From Sedimenticola sp. (lineage in GTDB: Bacteria > Pseudomonadota > Gammaproteobacteria > Chromatiales > Chromatiaceae), in assembly GCA_026989135.1 (NCBI GenBank), contig JALSJZ010000145.1:1-45709 (forward strand): a stretch of 45,709 nt of DNA. Reading direction: 5' to 3'. Every line of letters begins with the position of its first letter. Position 1 is the stretch's first letter. The position numbers and the translations under genes are program-made. A model generated the notes under the pieces. That model ran no database searches and had not been told where the DNA came from. It saw nothing but the letters and a program-made list of their open reading frames with translations. Of the stretch, positions 43,584 to 45,709 are shown in pieces.

Positions 43584-45050
43584 CTACTCACCCCCGGCCA
43601 GCTCTAATTCACCGGCCATAGCCATCTGAATAGCAATCAAAGGATTGTATCCTTTATTTGACATCGTCTGTATATAGCTTGAAATTCTACAGTAAGCATG
43701 AGCATACAGCTCTACCCTGAAGCAGCCAGAAACCTTCTGTTTTACTTTGGCCATTCTCAAATCACGCTCAGCCCGATTGTTAGTAAATGAAACATGGGGA
43801 TCGCCAGCAAACAGCAGGACGGCTGATTCATAAGTTCTCAATCGCTCATGAAGATTATGTGCGTCTGACTTGGCAAGTTTTCCACGCTTCCCGCTAGGCT
43901 TTGGAGGAATAGTCGGTAGCTCTTTTCCACCTCTGGTAAGGATGTTCCTGTAGCGTTTCTGCAGATTAGCTAATGCCGCATCATTTAACCTCTTTTCCGG
44001 GCTTTTAGAGACATTGACACAGGTTTCCTGCAACAGGCGCTTCATATTGCGTGCCCAGGCATAGCCATTGGCATCAACAATGAAAGTCAACTCCCGCAGC
44101 AAATGTGAACCACACAGCCCATGACTACAGTGATGATACGATAAATAGGATGACCAACAGTCATGAATTATCGTGCCACCATATCGCGGAATAATATTTA
44201 TTGCCTCAATGGCTTCAGTGCCTCGCTTGCGATGTAAAAACTTGAGCGTAATATCACCTGATGAATAAACATGGATCCAATGATTTTTCTTGTCCACCCG
44301 AAGAGAAGTCTCATCCACGTTAACTGCTGGAGTTTTCAGAAGCTGGTTCGTAGCCTGGATCTCCCAAGACTCCAGCGCCTGATAAAGACGAAGCACAAAC
44401 TTGAGCAGGCTTGCTTCAGAAATGACGATGCCTACCATTGATTTGACCAGTTTCTGTACCCGATTAAGCGCAACCATCTGGCAAACCAGCAAGTTCACGA
44501 CAAAGGCCTTTAAACCATCGCCATACTGTAGGGGGCAGTGCATATCCGAAGGAAATTTGCCCCTGACAGTTGCATCGTATGATGGACACTGTTTAACCTC
44601 AGCATCCACATGCTCAATGACCTTCTCAAAAATGATATCAATCTTCGTTCGTCTTTCGTAGTGATCACATGATGCAGAACTCAGATCTTCTCCACAGACA
44701 TCACAATAGTCAACCCCGGATACTGTCACATTCTCAGAAACGCGACTATTATGAGCTCTGTTGTTATTTTCAGTTTTACCCTTGCCGCTACTTCCCTGCT
44801 GGCTGAGAGCTGTTTCATCTTTATCAGTTTGAGATGATGGTTTGCTGGAATTCTTGTTATTTTTCTTTGTTGTTTTCTCAAGAAAGATAGAGAGCATCAA
44901 TTCAATAATCATGAGCATGCTGCTCATGAGAGCTTTGGTTTCGCTGGTGACTTTACCTTCAGAACAGAGGCGATCAAAATCAGCTTTCAGCTGACTTATT
45001 TCATTTCTGACAGAAGTTTTATTGATACTGGCCACTCGGGTATTTACCAT
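43584..45050 (-). CDS. tnpC: IS66 family transposase TnpC
   Basis: 488 aa. It has the IS66 layout: an N-terminal coiled coil, a KNSSKPSSQ linker, a zinc-binding motif (CDVCGEDL), and the DDE core with Asp in VNVDETSLRV, Asp in IIHDCWSSYL and Glu in FTNNRAERDLRMAKVKQK. It looks intact. Same strand as, and directly upstream of, neuB. Confidence 0.93.
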   Translation of the reverse strand: MVNTRVASINKTSVRNEISQLKADFDRLCSEGKVTSETKALMSSMLMIIELMLSIFLEKTTKKNNKNSSKPSSQTDKDETALSQQGSSGKGKTENNNRAHNSRVSENVTVSGVDYCDVCGEDLSSASCDHYERRTKIDIIFEKVIEHVDAEVKQCPSYDATVRGKFPSDMHCPLQYGDGLKAFVVNLLVCQMVALNRVQKLVKSMVGIVISEASLLKFVLRLYQALESWEIQATNQLLKTPAVNVDETSLRVDKKNHWIHVYSSGDITLKFLHRKRGTEAIEAINIIPRYGGTIIHDCWSSYLSYHHCSHGLCGSHLLRELTFIVDANGYAWARNMKRLLQETCVNVSKSPEKRLNDAALANLQKRYRNILTRGGKELPTIPPKPSGKRGKLAKSDAHNLHERLRTYESAVLLFAGDPHVSFTNNRAERDLRMAKVKQKVSGCFRVELYAHAYCRISSYIQTMSNKGYNPLIAIQMAMAGELELAGGE

Positions 45051-45276
45051 GTGCTCTATGAGAGTTCATATGATAACACTGCATTTTTTGGCGCCCAGTA
45101 ATCGCCATGGCCGGGTTATAATGACTTGCTTGGATCGCGCTCCTATAAAGTCACACATTAAAGCAGCAGTGCGCATGTGTGGGCTTTTGGGTGGTGAATC
45201 TGGATCGGGATAAGAAAACTGATTTTTATCGGCAGAAATCCTGTCAAGTGTTTTTTTAATTATTTTTGATGATGCA
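45051..45276. other. Non-coding leader region of the IS66 element
   Basis: About 225 bp between the tnpC start and the right terminal repeat. IS66 elements with three genes carry tnpA and tnpB here; no such frame is visible. Confidence 0.6.
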
Positions 45277-45371
45277 GGGGTGAGTAGTTACCCTACCAGT
45301 TGCATAAATTATCGGTCAGAAAGTTTTTTCACCCTATAAAATTCAGCATTTTCATTACGAAATGTCATGTA

Positions 45372-45400
45372 GCTTAAGCTCACTCCCAGTGAGGTTAAGC
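45372..45400. repeat. 13-bp stem-loop between the two mobile elements
   Basis: GCTTAAGCTCACT pairs with 45388-45400 with one mismatch and a 3-nt loop. No T-run on either strand. It sits in a 255-bp AT-rich, gene-free stretch (45292-45546). Confidence 0.5.
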
Positions 45401-45477
45401 CACACAGAAAAACAGCAGCATTGTTTCTAAAAACACACGCTTTTTTGTAATGATGAGCGAGTGCTAAAAAACAAAAA

Positions 45478-45543
45478 AGTGGCCTCCAAATTGGTACAAT
45501 AGACGTTGACTAAAACGACGCACCAACCAAGCCGGAGACCACT
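45478..45543. repeat. 10-bp inverted repeat before the right-edge gene
   Basis: AGTGGCCTCC (45478-45487) and GGAGACCACT (45534-45543) pair with one mismatch, enclosing 46 bp. The right arm contains GGAG, close to the next ATG, so a hairpin could hide that ribosome site. It may also be an element end. Confidence 0.45.
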
Positions 45544-45546
45544 GAT

Positions 45547-45709
45547 ATGAAACATAGCAAAGCCGATGTTCGAGGTAAAGCTAAAGGTGCGATCATCAAA
45601 AACCGGGATCATTATCGTGATAAAGCCCAACGGATTAAAACCCTGGAGAGGGAGATCGTTGAACAGCTGGGAGAGCCCCATGGAGCGCACCTGTGCGCCT
45701 TGCTCAAAA
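45547..45709 (+). CDS. Unidentified N-terminal fragment, possibly a transposase
   Basis: 54 codons from ATG at 45547, open to the window edge (MKHSKADVRGKAKGAIIK and onward). Highly basic N-terminus followed by a charged helix (DKAQRIKTLEREIVEQL), a pattern common in transposase N-termini. GGAG lies 10 bp upstream. I do not recognise the family; the setting next to an IS favours a mobile-element gene. Confidence 0.45.
   Translation, partial: MKHSKADVRGKAKGAIIKNRDHYRDKAQRIKTLEREIVEQLGEPHGAHLCALLK

Larger units (their letters stand above)
43580..45291 (-). mobile_element. IS66-family insertion sequence, TnpC-only
   Basis: About 1.7 kb, bounded by 15-bp terminal inverted repeats: GTAACTACTCACCCC at 43580-43594 and its complement at 45277-45291. 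The only gene is a full-length tnpC; no tnpA or tnpB is present, as in the ISBst12-like group. The tnpC stop codon lies inside the left repeat. No perfect 8-bp target duplication is seen (CTATCGGT left, CCTACCAG right), so the insertion is old or its flanks have changed. Confidence 0.82.

Noticed and set aside
43572-45299. 8-bp target duplication flanking the IS66 element
   Set aside because: CTATCGGT and CCTACCAG are not identical; similarity appears only if one flank is shifted by a base or more.
1-45709. CRISPR array, tRNA or rRNA genes
   Set aside because: No regularly spaced direct repeats and no cloverleaf or rRNA-like sequence was noticed on reading; a tRNA scan was not possible.

Overview
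The window comes from a motile, Gram-negative gammaproteobacterium. The order flgA/flgM/flgN, cheV, cheR, flgB-flgL, fliC-flaG-fliD-fliS-fliT is the Pseudomonas/Vibrio-type arrangement, and the promoters match a sigma54/sigma28 flagellar hierarchy. NirBD, acetyl-CoA synthetase, a P19-type iron system and an alpha-glucan phosphorylase would fit an environmental, possibly sulfur-oxidising or symbiotic lineage, but nothing in the sequence fixes the species.

Layout. Positions 1-2531 hold the end of nirB and all of nirD (cytoplasmic nitrite to ammonium). Then come an alpha-glucan phosphorylase (2693-4390) and two tandem palindromic mobile elements (4404-4726). A minus-strand iron-uptake operon (p19, OprB-like porin, FtrD-like polyferredoxin; 8235 down to 4798) lies under a Fur box embedded in a sigma70-type promoter (8393-8421). 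A metE remnant (8492-8713) precedes lexA, which has an SOS box but has lost residues needed for self-cleavage. Next are ppx, a NUDIX hydrolase, a NYN/cold-shock fusion protein and acs.

Positions 14892-34361 are an almost unbroken flagellar regulon. flgN-flgM and flgA are on the minus strand; cheV, cheR and flgB to flgL, flagellin, flaG, fliD, fliS and a fliT-like gene are on the plus strand. Sigma54 (-24/-12) sites are visible before flgA, flgB, flgG and fliD. Sigma28 sites are visible before flgM, cheV and fliC. A 15-codon leader ORF with a strong ribosome binding site overlaps the GTG start of flgK.

Positions 34765-43540 form a visibly more AT-rich surface/flagellin glycosylation island. 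A Maf-type glycosyltransferase faces a seven-gene minus-strand operon: neuB, neuC/legG, hisF2, hisH2, N-acetyl-sugar amidotransferase, neuA and a polysaccharide pyruvyl transferase family gene. Together they probably make a CMP-activated, acetamidino-modified nonulosonic acid of the sialic/legionaminic type for transfer to flagellin. The HisF paralogue has lost its second catalytic aspartate, which suits a role as ammonia conduit. The operon is capped by a TnpC-only IS66-family element (43580-45291), and another probable mobile-element gene runs off the right edge.
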